Source of the DNA: an uncultured Algibacter sp.
GTDB taxonomy: Bacteria > Bacteroidota > Bacteroidia > Flavobacteriales > Flavobacteriaceae
Reading direction: 5' to 3'
Assembly (NCBI RefSeq): GCF_947487575.1
Contig: NZ_CANKXG010000003.1
Coordinates: 186,001 to 250,000 of the forward strand
Length of the DNA stretch: 64,000 bases
The notes beneath the pieces are model-generated. The model was given only the letters and a program-made list of their open reading frames with translations, was not told where the DNA came from and ran no database searches. Numbering within the stretch: the stretch's first letter is position 1; each line of letters starts with the position of its first letter. Both the position numbers and the translations under genes were made by a program. Shown here in pieces: positions 9,901-17,738 of the stretch.

Positions 9901-10007
9901 GTTGCTTTTACTTCTGAAACTTGTTTTTGAGCCAATGCTATATTACAAAAGCAGAACAACATTAAGCAAACTAGAGTAAACAACTTATATAATTTATTTA
10001 TCTTCAT
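6921..10007 (-). CDS. SusC/RagA-family TonB-dependent transporter (pair 2)
   Basis: The protein has 1028 residues from the ATG at 10007. I chose this start because it gives the signal peptide MKINKLYKLFTLVCLMLF...ALAQ and avoids overlap with the preceding SusD gene. After the signal come a carboxypeptidase-like regulatory domain (about 30-100), a plug domain with ITVLKDANSVALYGSQGRNGV, and a beta-barrel ending TLGIRASF. The segment that should hold a canonical TonB box (DEVVVVGYG in the other two SusC proteins here) reads EDDEIKMGVATKYRRDIVG, so the box is atypical. It imports oligosaccharides across the outer membrane with its SusD lid. Confidence 0.95.
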   Translation of the reverse strand: MKINKLYKLFTLVCLMLFCFCNIALAQKQVSEVKATVVDKEGNPISGVNVFGFNGNKTSSDVNGQFQIMLLDDESVVIKKKGYESKLTNMFDLTDNITLEKSPFLASEDDEIKMGVATKYRRDIVGAVSSINTKDRLAYDNTQWVRDYINGLMLGVRGSDNVRGLRNDAIFVIDGVIGRDPNILNMEEVEQITVLKDANSVALYGSQGRNGVIVINTKRGKENRKEINVNVRSGISVPRALPNYLSSAAYMTLFNEALDNDGALADDGRRFSNEKIFNTNSGLNKYLYPDVDLYSSEYVQPFINTTSVISEFSGGNDKNQYYVNVGWNTREEWVNINDDINAGNNRFNIRGNLDFKINDWITSSLDGVAIISTTNSSRANLLSAGTTLKPNTYSPFLPANLVDTSDPTVAGQLQTARTFNGFLLGTTQQFGTDAPIALAIAGGYQTNVFRSTQFNNSINFDLDRITKGLSAKTYVSFDFYDSFDLNIINEYKTYAPGWEGNRITNFGIDNTDSLNPIADDSGIFGRDIKDQTENVSTNGFVSRFGLYGLVNYDTTFSKDHSLNTTLLGYYNSQRRSNVIQTDVDAHLGFQIAYDYKKKLFFDFTGTYVTSLKLPEGNRGALSPTSGVAYILSEEPFLKNSNFINYLKLKASGGIIKSDQGIGGYYLYNVNYSNGNNFNWADGNSNRRQNISQGENLDLTFEERIDLNIGLESYLMNSLWLEFNYFKSELDKQVEFLNALYPSYYEDFRPYNNFGKNLYTGFEIGMNFKKNFNDVSVAIGANILYSQTEVLQRSEINEFDYQNRVGKEVNTTFGLVDQGFYSEADFDGDGNLNAGLPVPRFGTVLKPGDIKYANQNGDNWIDDDDQIAIGQTNSPWNYGINLNVKYKAFNLFILGTGQTGGVGSKLNSAFNQYYSVDGNDKYSEVVLNRWTPETANTATFPRLSAGTNQNNFRSSTFWLYDNSYFTINRAQLTYEFDDNISNKLGIQDLSINLQGTNLLEIAKNRDIRQLRIGRAPLTRAFTLGIRASF

Positions 10008-10045
10008 TTTTTTCTTTATATTAATTAAAACGAAATTGTATAAAA

Positions 10046-11941
10046 CTACCATCCTGGGTTTTGAGGGAAGCCCTCGTAAATTTGTGTTTGATCAGCTCTA
10101 AACGGTAACCAATAGTGTTGAGGAAAATCACAAACTCTATCAGCAAGAAGTCTTTCTGTGAAACTACTTCTATTTTCTGGAAAATCTAAGGCTAATTTTC
10201 TTCTGTATTTATCTAAATGTGCCACTCCCCATCGTCGTATATCTACCCATCTATGTGCTTCATAACTTAACTCAACAGCTCTTTCTCTTCTAAGTTCATC
10301 CATAAACTTGTTGTTATCTGCAACTATATTAGGATGCACATTAGGAATACCAGCTCGATTACGGAATAAATTAATAGCACCCTCAGCAGTTAAGCTATAA
10401 GAACTTGGTGTTGCAGTTGCTCCCTTAGATGCATGTAATGCTTCTGCATACATTAAATAGACATCTGTTAGTCTCATATGCATACGCATACCAGAATATT
10501 GTCCTATAATATTATTCCATTTACTATGATACTCACCATCAACTTTGGGATAAAATTTTGTCCACATATACCCTGTTGTAGATTTTTTATTATCAAAGAT
10601 AGTTCTACGGTGTATACCTGCATCATCCGCAGTATTATACCAAAGCTGTGCAAATCTGTGCTGTGCGTCTCCTCCTGTTGCTTTTGGAGCTACCTCATCA
10701 CCATCTATAATATGCCATCTGTAAAAGCGTGGATCACGATTTTCAAAAGGTTTAGTTACGTCAAAATCTGAAGTTCCATATTGACCACTTTGATCATCCT
10801 CTATTGAAAGGCCATTAGCCATTCCAAAATTGTTATGAATATAATTATGAGTAGGAGAGATATTTTCTGATATGCTACCATGCATGTCTCTATTTACTCC
10901 TGATGTCATAAATCTTTCGACTTGACCTTGATTACCTCCTCCAGCAGAAAACACATATTCTGTACCTCCTGGCCATGCATTAGGTGTTGGTGATTTCCAA
11001 AACACCTCATCATAATTATCCCAAGAAGCTAATGCATAATAACCTTGGTCTGCTAATTTAAGAATTCCTGAAAAAGCATCAACAGCCATATCACATAACT
11101 CCTTGTCATACTGATACGTATTTATACTACCGTTATTCCCAAACATTAAAGGGCTTGCTGCTAAAAGTAAGTTTTTACCTTGAAAAGCATATGCCGTTCC
11201 TTTAGTAAGCCTACCCTTATTTTCACCAAATGTTAGTTGGCCATAATCCTCTTCATCCCAATCATTAGGTAATAACTTAATGGCTTCTTCGTAATCTGCA
11301 TTAGCTAGTAAAGCAACTTCTCTATAGGTTTCTGGACGTGGTAATTTAAAATCATCTATTAAGACTCTATCTATGTATGGATAACGTCCCCAAAATTTCA
11401 TAATCTCATTATGGAAAAATGCTCTAAAAAAATAAGCTTGTCCAAGAATAACATCTTTTTCCGCTTCAGTTGCATTCACCATTAAATCAATATTAGCAAT
11501 TACAATATTAGCTTTACGAATACCACGTAAGCTACCATCATATAACCCTGGTCTTTGTCTATTAAAAGTATTAATATTATCAACATTGGCTGAATTGGTC
11601 CCTGTCGATCCATAATCAGAATTTTGGTGATTATTAAAGTAAGAAAAACTTTCTGATATTACAGCATTGAAGTTTCCTGCATCAATATCACCACTCATTT
11701 TTACTTCTCTATTAACATGCCCGTCATCACCCAAAAGAAAATCTTGAAAGGTATGCGCTTGCACTTCATAAGCTACCACTAAGGCATACATTTCTTCAAC
11801 GAAACCTTGAGCATTTTTAAAGGTTGAAAAAACCTCTACTTCGTCTATGATTGACTCTGGAGCCTGATCTAAAAAATCCTCACATGAAAACGACAATGCG
11901 AGTCCTAAGATTATTAATATTTTTATTTTATAGTTTTTCAT
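10046..11941 (-). CDS. SusD/RagB-family outer-membrane lipoprotein (pair 1)
   Basis: This protein of 631 residues is longer than most SusD proteins. Its lipoprotein signal ends LGLALSFSC (Cys20), followed by EDFLDQAPES, the common start of mature SusD proteins. Helical TPR-like segments (AYFFRAFFHNEIMKFWGRYPYI) and the C-terminal RRERAVELSYEAHRWVDIRRWG block are present. The gene follows its SusC by 12 bases. Extra length lies in the middle, around the predicted glycan-binding face (residues about 300-450). Substrate unknown. Confidence 0.95.
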   Translation of the reverse strand: MKNYKIKILIILGLALSFSCEDFLDQAPESIIDEVEVFSTFKNAQGFVEEMYALVVAYEVQAHTFQDFLLGDDGHVNREVKMSGDIDAGNFNAVISESFSYFNNHQNSDYGSTGTNSANVDNINTFNRQRPGLYDGSLRGIRKANIVIANIDLMVNATEAEKDVILGQAYFFRAFFHNEIMKFWGRYPYIDRVLIDDFKLPRPETYREVALLANADYEEAIKLLPNDWDEEDYGQLTFGENKGRLTKGTAYAFQGKNLLLAASPLMFGNNGSINTYQYDKELCDMAVDAFSGILKLADQGYYALASWDNYDEVFWKSPTPNAWPGGTEYVFSAGGGNQGQVERFMTSGVNRDMHGSISENISPTHNYIHNNFGMANGLSIEDDQSGQYGTSDFDVTKPFENRDPRFYRWHIIDGDEVAPKATGGDAQHRFAQLWYNTADDAGIHRRTIFDNKKSTTGYMWTKFYPKVDGEYHSKWNNIIGQYSGMRMHMRLTDVYLMYAEALHASKGATATPSSYSLTAEGAINLFRNRAGIPNVHPNIVADNNKFMDELRRERAVELSYEAHRWVDIRRWGVAHLDKYRRKLALDFPENRSSFTERLLADRVCDFPQHYWLPFRADQTQIYEGFPQNPGW

Positions 11942-11953
11942 TATTTCTTTTTT

Positions 11954-14900
11954 TTAAAAATTCATATTAAAACCAATGTTAAATCTTTTTAAGGTAGGAT
12001 AATCTCCTCTTGAACGTGCACTTGCATCAGTGTTAAACTCTCTATCATCAGGCAAATCAGACCATAAGATTAGGTTATTACCATTCACAAAAACTTGAAG
12101 TTTCTTCAGTCCAAGCTTTTCACATGTCTTTTTTGGTATATCATAAGATAAAGACACTGCTTTAAGCCTTGTTAATGATCCATCCAACCAGTTATCCCTA
12201 GGGTTGCTAGCTCCTTTTGCTTGCCATGCTGGTTGTGTATCTGTATTGTTAGGCGTATCTACGGTCCAATAATCCAAATCCTGTGTAAAAATTAATGGTG
12301 TTGTTTGAGTAAACGTATTGTTACTAAATTGCCTAGAAGCATTTTGAGTTCCATACAACTGAGCTGAAATACTAAATCCCTTGTAGCGTGCCCCCAGAGT
12401 AGCACTCCAGTTTCTTTGAGGCTGTTCTGGATAACCAAAAGGTGCGTTATCAAAATTAGAATTGTAAACACCATCTCCATCAAAATCTACAACATCATAA
12501 TAACCTAGACGCGTAAAACTTTGATTCTCATTTCTTGGTGTTGACATGTAAACATCGTCCCAATTTGTTAATATCCCTGCGGGAATGGCTGTTCTATTTT
12601 GCCCAATTGGATAACCAGCATCATTTTTGTAAGAAGGTTCAAACGCTGGATCATCTCTTAGTATAACATTATCTATGGCTTGCGTATAACTAAAATCACC
12701 AAAAAGATTTAAACCATTACCAAAGGTATAATTGGACCCAAGTACAATTTCAAAACCTCTTACCTCAACTATACCTTTATTAATATCTGGAGCCGTTGCT
12801 CCATAGAAATCTGGCACAGTACGACTAGAACTACCAGCAACTATAACTTCAGTGCGATCTTCAGCAAAATAATCTAATTCACCAGTTAATAATCCATTAA
12901 ATAGAGAGAACTCAGCAGCTATGTCAATTTTAGTAGCTGCCTCCCACTGAAGGAATGGATTTCCAACACTATCCTCTCTATAGAAAACATAAGGCGATCT
13001 TGCTCCATTGCCTTGATATGTACTTGGCACTAAAAATGCAGAACCAAATACAGGACCTCCATTTGCCCATTGTGTTTGATATTTAAATCTGTCCCCAGAA
13101 TCATCACCAATAAGTCCATACGACCCTCTAAATTTTAGCAAATTTAACCAATCTGCATTTTCCATAAAGGCTTCGTTTGACACTGTCCAACCTAGTGCTA
13201 TGGAAGGGAAAAACTCGAAACGAAAACCTGGACCAAATTTTTCAGACCCATTGTAAGCTCCGTTTGCCTCTAAAAAATATCTTGAATCGTAGTTATAAGT
13301 TGCCCTTCCTATCCAGTCTTCACGAAATATTGGAAACTGATTACCATTAGTAGTTTGCTGCTGTCTTCTCATTAAAAAAAGCGCAGTAAGGCTATGTTTC
13401 TCTGCAAAAGTTTTGTTGTAATTAAATGAAAAGTCATAAAGCATTAGACGTTTTCGTTGGCCATCCTCCTCTTCTGAAGGACGTAAAGTCCAATCTGGTT
13501 GAACATAACCAAATCCGGTATCAGTATTTGGAATGTCTAGCTGCTCAACACCATTATCGTAAAATCTATATGATACACCCCCATCATTTAATACTTGCTT
13601 ACTCCTCCTTCTATTATCTAGCGAAAATCGTCCTTGAAAAGACAAGCCTTCAGTTATAAAGTCTAATTTTTGCTTTAGCATAAAATCTGAAGTCACTTGG
13701 AACTCCGTAAAAGTATCATAACCAGAGGCCGACAAACTTACAATAGGGTTATTGAAAATAAAAGCAGAATTTATAGATCGCCCATAAAAACCATCTGGAT
13801 ATACAGGCGTGTAAAGACTTGGAGCTATTTGGTAAATACCATTTATAACATTACCTACACTAGAAGGATTTTCTCTAACACCTAAGAAACCAGCTAGACT
13901 AACAGAGAACTCAGTAGTACTTGTAATATTAAAATCAATATTACTTCTAAAATTAAATCTTTCGTAGTTGTATTCACCTAGATACCCTCTTCCGTTATCA
14001 TACTTTCCACCATCAAAAATATCATCTACGGTTTGGTAAGCTAAACTACCAAAATATTTGGCCTTTTTATTACCACCTCGCACAGACAAATTAATTCTAT
14101 AATCTTGCGCAAAATCTTTCAATAATTCATCTTCCCAGTTAACGTTAGGATAAATATAACTTTCTTCCAGAGATGCAGGGTTACGGTATTTATCGCGAAT
14201 AGCTTCTGGAGTATAATCTCCCCATGATAGAGGAGCAATAGACAATTCTCTAAGAATAGAGCTATTTGCCTCCCTTATTGCGTCATAAGAATCTAATTTT
14301 TGTGGTAATTGAGAAACCATTTTAATGGTTGTATTCACATTTAGCGACAACTCCGCCTTTCCTATTTTACCACGCTTAGTGGTAATTAATATTACACCAT
14401 TAGCGCCTTCTACACCAAAAACAGCCGTAGCAGAAGCATCTTTAAGCACCGAAAGGTTTTCAATATCATTCATATCTATATCGCTCATCGACCTCTTAAC
14501 ACCATCCACCATAACTAGAGGATCACCATCACCATTCCATGAACTTCGACCACGAATAAAAATCTTGATATTATCCTCCCCAGGAACACCACTACTTTGT
14601 ATAGCAGTAACACCTGGTAAATTTCCCTGTAACGCTTGTTCAACATTAGTGATACCAGCTGCCCTTTCCATTAAATCCTCACCTTTTATTTGGGAAATTG
14701 CTGCAACTACAGACTCTTTTTTCTGAGTACCATAACCTACAATAACAACTTCATCTAGGCTTGCTATATCCTCTTCTAGAGTTACATTGATTGTTGTTTT
14801 TCCATTTACTGGAATTTCTACCGTTTTGAAACCAAGATAAGAAAACACTAAAGTTTTTTGACCAGAAGTTAATTCAAGAGAATAGTTTCCGTCAAAATCT

Positions 14901-15112
14901 GTTGATGCACCACGAGTGGTTCCTTTTTGCAGAACACTTACACCAGGCAAAGGCATACCACCAACGTCTTTCACAACACCAGAAATTTTTTCTTGAGCTT
15001 GTAAGTTAACAGCTGTAAAACTGGATAAGACCAGAGCAAGCATTAATACAAACCCAGAAAAAGGAAACTGTCTTTTTAATTTTTGTTTCATTTTGAGTTT
15101 TAGTTTTAACAT
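11954..15112 (-). CDS. SusC/RagA-family TonB-dependent transporter (pair 1)
   Basis: The protein has 1052 residues. An internal Met eight codons on (15091) gives MKQKLKRQFPF and an equally good signal peptide, so the start is uncertain by 21 bases. The signal is followed by a carboxypeptidase-like domain (SGVVKDVGGMPLPGVSVLQKGT), the TonB box LDEVVIVGYGTQKK, a plug with VLKDASATAVFGVEGANGV, and a barrel ending RFNIGFNMNF. It is the first gene of a five-gene operon. A promoter of Bacteroidota type and a TCCTG operator lie upstream. Role: energy-dependent import of oligosaccharides. Confidence 0.95.
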   Translation of the reverse strand: MLKLKLKMKQKLKRQFPFSGFVLMLALVLSSFTAVNLQAQEKISGVVKDVGGMPLPGVSVLQKGTTRGASTDFDGNYSLELTSGQKTLVFSYLGFKTVEIPVNGKTTINVTLEEDIASLDEVVIVGYGTQKKESVVAAISQIKGEDLMERAAGITNVEQALQGNLPGVTAIQSSGVPGEDNIKIFIRGRSSWNGDGDPLVMVDGVKRSMSDIDMNDIENLSVLKDASATAVFGVEGANGVILITTKRGKIGKAELSLNVNTTIKMVSQLPQKLDSYDAIREANSSILRELSIAPLSWGDYTPEAIRDKYRNPASLEESYIYPNVNWEDELLKDFAQDYRINLSVRGGNKKAKYFGSLAYQTVDDIFDGGKYDNGRGYLGEYNYERFNFRSNIDFNITSTTEFSVSLAGFLGVRENPSSVGNVINGIYQIAPSLYTPVYPDGFYGRSINSAFIFNNPIVSLSASGYDTFTEFQVTSDFMLKQKLDFITEGLSFQGRFSLDNRRRSKQVLNDGGVSYRFYDNGVEQLDIPNTDTGFGYVQPDWTLRPSEEEDGQRKRLMLYDFSFNYNKTFAEKHSLTALFLMRRQQQTTNGNQFPIFREDWIGRATYNYDSRYFLEANGAYNGSEKFGPGFRFEFFPSIALGWTVSNEAFMENADWLNLLKFRGSYGLIGDDSGDRFKYQTQWANGGPVFGSAFLVPSTYQGNGARSPYVFYREDSVGNPFLQWEAATKIDIAAEFSLFNGLLTGELDYFAEDRTEVIVAGSSSRTVPDFYGATAPDINKGIVEVRGFEIVLGSNYTFGNGLNLFGDFSYTQAIDNVILRDDPAFEPSYKNDAGYPIGQNRTAIPAGILTNWDDVYMSTPRNENQSFTRLGYYDVVDFDGDGVYNSNFDNAPFGYPEQPQRNWSATLGARYKGFSISAQLYGTQNASRQFSNNTFTQTTPLIFTQDLDYWTVDTPNNTDTQPAWQAKGASNPRDNWLDGSLTRLKAVSLSYDIPKKTCEKLGLKKLQVFVNGNNLILWSDLPDDREFNTDASARSRGDYPTLKRFNIGFNMNF

Positions 15113-15151
15113 ATTATAGTTTTATTAGTTTGACATAGTAAAACTCCATAA

Positions 15152-15183
15152 CAAAGTTATGAAGTCACCAATATCTTTACAAT
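15152..15183 (-). promoter_or_regulatory. Predicted promoter of the tandem SusC/SusD operon
   Basis: Read on the minus strand, TAACTTTG at 15159-15152 matches the Bacteroidota -7 consensus TAnnTTTG. ATTG at 15183-15180 is a near match to the -33 TTTG element, with a 20-base spacer in the normal range. The shared operator lies about 25 bases further upstream. Prediction by eye only. Confidence 0.45.
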
Positions 15184-15207
15184 TTTACAAATAAGTGCTT
15201 GCTCAAG

Positions 15208-15227
15208 TATCCTGTACTGTACTGATA
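15208..15227 (-). promoter_or_regulatory. TCCTG-type operator, site b (upstream of SusC pair 1)
   Basis: TATCCTGTACTGTACTGATA contains the motif core TCCTGTACTGTACTG, identical over 15 bases to site d at 30641. It lies just upstream of the predicted -33 element, in the same orientation to its gene as the other sites. Its position above the promoter is more typical of activation than repression, but this is inference. Confidence 0.55.
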
Positions 15228-15344
15228 AAACAATATTTTTTATTTTTATTTTAAATCCTAAGATAGACAATCAACACAAATCATTTTTAAACCTTAACAA
15301 TAAACAAGTTGACTTTTTTTTATTTAAAAAAAACAAAGATTAAC

Positions 15345-15374
15345 TTGTTGTTGAATTAAACATTTATATTTTTG
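15345..15374 (+). promoter_or_regulatory. Predicted promoter of the acid-sugar cassette
   Basis: TATTTTTG at 15367-15374 matches the -7 consensus TAnnTTTG, and TTG at 15345-15347 lies 19 bases upstream as a partial -33 element. The perfect palindrome beginning at 15373 overlaps the end of the -7 element and the expected start point. Confidence 0.45.
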
Positions 15375-15394
15375 TATTTTGTATACAAAATACA
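15373..15394. promoter_or_regulatory. 22-bp perfect palindrome, likely GntR operator
   Basis: The half-site TGTATTTTGTA is followed immediately by its exact complement, giving 22 bases of perfect dyad symmetry centred on GTATAC. It overlaps the predicted -7 element and ends 19 bases before the GntR start codon. FadR-type GntR repressors bind short palindromes of this TGTATACA style. Autoregulation, and control of the whole downstream cassette, is the natural reading. Confidence 0.65.
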
Positions 15395-15412
15395 TTTAAT
15401 AGTAAATGTTTT

Positions 15413-16036
15413 ATGATTGAACACAAAAACATAAGTCAGCCTATTTATATAAAGTTAAAAGAAATGATTCTTAGTGGTGAATTGGAGCAAGGTGAAAAAA
15501 TCGTTCAAGAAAGAATAGCTTCATTATTAGGTGTTAGTAGAACTCCTCTTATGAAAGCCTTATTAGCATTAGAAAACGAATATTTAGTAGAAAGCATCCC
15601 TCGAAGAGGTATGTATGTTAAATCTTGGGATAAAAAGGAAATTACAGATATATATATCTGTAGAGAAGCACTTGAAGGTATGGCAGCACGTTTGTTAGCA
15701 CTTTCAAGTAATGATAACATCATAAAACAACTTCAAGCTTGTTTTAACCCCTTTATTTCTAAGAAAAAAATAAACTTGGAAACCTATTCAAAAGCAGATG
15801 AAAAATTTCATTCGCTGTTAATTAAACTTACTGGTAATGAACCTCTAGACAAAATATACTTTTTTGGGAAAATACATGATAAAGTTACAGGTCGTGGACT
15901 TATTAGAACTCCAGAAGAAACACTGGAAGAACACTTTGGTATTATCAAAGCTATTTCTAAAAAAAATGCTGATGAGGCAGAAAAACTAGCAAGAATGCAC
16001 ATTAAAAAATCGAGAGAATTATTATTTAATCAATAA
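15413..16036 (+). CDS. FadR-type GntR transcriptional regulator (FCD domain)
   Basis: The protein has 207 residues. An N-terminal winged helix (about 8-70) includes ERIASLLGVSRTPLMKALLALE, the GntR recognition region. The C-terminal helical FCD effector domain (about 77-200) holds the expected metal/effector ligands: D129 and H133 in the DEKFH segment, H174 and H196. FCD domains bind carboxylic acids such as uronates, gluconate or lactate through this metal, which suits the acid-sugar enzymes encoded downstream. The stop is 10 bases before the next start, so the regulator is the first gene of its own operon, with a palindromic operator over the promoter. The effector is unknown. Confidence 0.9.
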   Translation: MIEHKNISQPIYIKLKEMILSGELEQGEKIVQERIASLLGVSRTPLMKALLALENEYLVESIPRRGMYVKSWDKKEITDIYICREALEGMAARLLALSSNDNIIKQLQACFNPFISKKKINLETYSKADEKFHSLLIKLTGNEPLDKIYFFGKIHDKVTGRGLIRTPEETLEEHFGIIKAISKKNADEAEKLARMHIKKSRELLFNQ

Positions 16037-16046
16037 AAACTAAAAA

Positions 16047-17093
16047 GTGAAAAATTATAACATTGCAGTAGTACCAGGAGATGGCATTGGAAACGAAATA
16101 GTTCCTGAAGGGTATCGAGTATTAGAAGCCGTTGCTAAAAAGCATAATTTCAATATATCATCGAAAAATTTCGATTGGGGTGCGGGCTACTATTTAAAAA
16201 ACGGTAAGTTTCTGCCTGATGATGGTTTAGAAACTTTGAAAGAATTTGACGCAGTTTATTTTGGTTCGGTTGGCTTACCAGCTGTTGATGATACACTTCC
16301 TGCCAAAGATTATACCTTTAAAGTACGTACAAGTTTTAATCAGTATGTTAATTATAGACCTGTTAGAACTTATCCAGGAGTAACAAGACCTTTAAGAACA
16401 GAAAAACATATTGACTTTGTAATTGTTAGAGAAAATACTGAAGGTGAGTTTGTACAAATGGGAGGTCAATATCTTCCAGACGAAGCTAACGGAATGGGAA
16501 CAGATACCAGTGTTTTTACAAGAAAAGGTATAGAAAGAGTAGCACATTATGCTTTTAAACTAGCAAGAACAAGACGTAAAAAAGTTACCCACATTACTAA
16601 ATCTAACACCTTAATAAATAGTTTAGCCTATTGGGATAGAGTAATTAAAGAAGTAGCTCAAGAATATCCAGATGTAGAGCATGAACAAATGTATATCGAT
16701 AATTCAACAGCTATGTTTGTTTTAAAACCAGAAATTTTTGATGTGGTATTAACAACAAATCTTTTTGGAGATATTTTAAGTGATTTAGGTGGTGCCGTTA
16801 TGGGTAGTTTAGGTCTTGGTGGTAGTGGAAACATAAATCCAGAGAAAGAATTTCCATCTATGTTTGAACCTATTCATGGATCTGCACCAGATATCGCTGG
16901 ACAAAACATTGCTAATCCTTATGGGCAAATATGGTCTGCAGCTATTATGCTAGAGCATCTGGGTGAAGTTGAAGCTGCGAACAACATCATGGAAGCTATA
17001 GATAAAAGTACATCCTCTGGGGTACTTACTGTAGATTTGGGAGGAAGCGCTAAAACTTCTGATGTAGCTGATGCCGTTATTAAAAACCTTTAA
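16047..17093 (+). CDS. Isocitrate/isopropylmalate dehydrogenase-family beta-decarboxylating dehydrogenase (tartrate dehydrogenase-like)
   Basis: The protein has 348 residues with a GTG start at 16047, 10 bases after the regulator's stop. It begins IAVVPGDGIGNEIVPEG and carries the family's substrate arginines (R94, R104, R128 in VRENTEGEF), the catalytic lysine K185 in THITKSNTL, the metal-binding aspartates D218, D242 and D246 (NLFGDILSDLGG), and the NAD region EPIHGSAPDIAG. These enzymes oxidise a 2-hydroxy acid at the carbon beta to a carboxylate and decarboxylate it. Overall it looks most like the tartrate/D-malate dehydrogenase branch. Beside a DUF1537 kinase it could act on a tetronate or its phosphate in the way PdxA2 does. 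That is inference. Confidence 0.85.
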   Translation: MKNYNIAVVPGDGIGNEIVPEGYRVLEAVAKKHNFNISSKNFDWGAGYYLKNGKFLPDDGLETLKEFDAVYFGSVGLPAVDDTLPAKDYTFKVRTSFNQYVNYRPVRTYPGVTRPLRTEKHIDFVIVRENTEGEFVQMGGQYLPDEANGMGTDTSVFTRKGIERVAHYAFKLARTRRKKVTHITKSNTLINSLAYWDRVIKEVAQEYPDVEHEQMYIDNSTAMFVLKPEIFDVVLTTNLFGDILSDLGGAVMGSLGLGGSGNINPEKEFPSMFEPIHGSAPDIAGQNIANPYGQIWSAAIMLEHLGEVEAANNIMEAIDKSTSSGVLTVDLGGSAKTSDVADAVIKNL

Positions 17094-17099
17094 TAACTA

Positions 17100-17738
17100 A
17101 TGAATACTATAGTAGATCTTACTCTAAATTATACAAATGCTTTTACTGGCTTCTCAAAAGAAGTTAGTAGAAGCATTGAAAAAGATGGATGGAATGCGAG
17201 TATCTTAACGTTTTACTCACATTGTGGCACACATATGGACGCCCCTATTCATTTTAATGTAAGTAATCAAACTATAGATAAAATATCTGTTTCTGATTTT
17301 GTTGGGAAAGCTTGGGTAATAGATGTCCGTGAAATAGGCTCAAAAGGACTATTACATTCAAATCATATTCCTAAAAAAATACTAGAAAAATTTTCTAAAG
17401 GAGACAGTCTTATTTTTTGGACAGGTTGGTCACAATACGTAAACACTTCAAAATACAGAGATGAATTACCCAGAATAAGTGAAGAACTTGCTCTTTGGTG
17501 TCTTGAAAATAAAGTTAAAATGATTGGTGTTGAACCACCATCTGTAGCCGACGTAAATAACTTAAAAGAAGTTACAAAAATTCATCAAATACTACTTAAA
17601 GGGGTTGTTATTATTGAAGGGCTCACTAATATTGAAGCAATACAATCAAACTGTGTAGAACTTATAGCATTACCTCTAAAAATAGCTGACGGAGATGGGG
17701 CTCCTGCAAGAGTCATAGCTATAGAAAAATATAAATGA
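17100..17738 (+). CDS. Cyclase-family metal-dependent hydrolase
   Basis: This 212-residue protein contains the metal-binding motif HxGTHxDxPxH at 41-51 (H41, H45, D47, H51). The motif defines the cyclase / kynurenine-formamidase superfamily (PF04199). A later conserved block, KMIGVEPPSVAD, is also typical. Family members open amide or lactone bonds, or dehydrate or isomerise small acids. In this operon a lactone or acid-sugar substrate seems more likely than formylkynurenine, since no tryptophan genes are nearby. The gene starts six bases after the dehydrogenase and its stop overlaps the kinase start by four bases (ATGA), so these two are translationally coupled. Confidence 0.85.
   Translation: MNTIVDLTLNYTNAFTGFSKEVSRSIEKDGWNASILTFYSHCGTHMDAPIHFNVSNQTIDKISVSDFVGKAWVIDVREIGSKGLLHSNHIPKKILEKFSKGDSLIFWTGWSQYVNTSKYRDELPRISEELALWCLENKVKMIGVEPPSVADVNNLKEVTKIHQILLKGVVIIEGLTNIEAIQSNCVELIALPLKIADGDGAPARVIAIEKYK

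Larger units (their letters stand above)
15113..15412. other. 300-bp divergent regulatory region
   Basis: The region lies between the SusC gene (minus) and the GntR gene (plus). It contains no ORF but carries control sites for both directions: the TCCTG operator (15208-15227) and a promoter for the minus side, and a promoter overlapped by a perfect palindrome for the plus side. Confidence 0.7.

Noticed and set aside
14325-14726. 133-codon plus-strand ORF inside the first SusC gene
   Set aside because: It is antisense to a well-conserved plug domain and has no features of its own; shadow ORF.
16047-17093. Leucine biosynthesis leuB
   Set aside because: The fold is shared, but leuA, leuC and leuD are absent and the context is a GntR-controlled acid-sugar operon; the sequence looks closer to the tartrate/malate dehydrogenase branch.
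17100-17738. Kynurenine formamidase (tryptophan degradation)
   Set aside because: The motif fits the superfamily, but the neighbours are acid-sugar genes and no other kynurenine genes are present.
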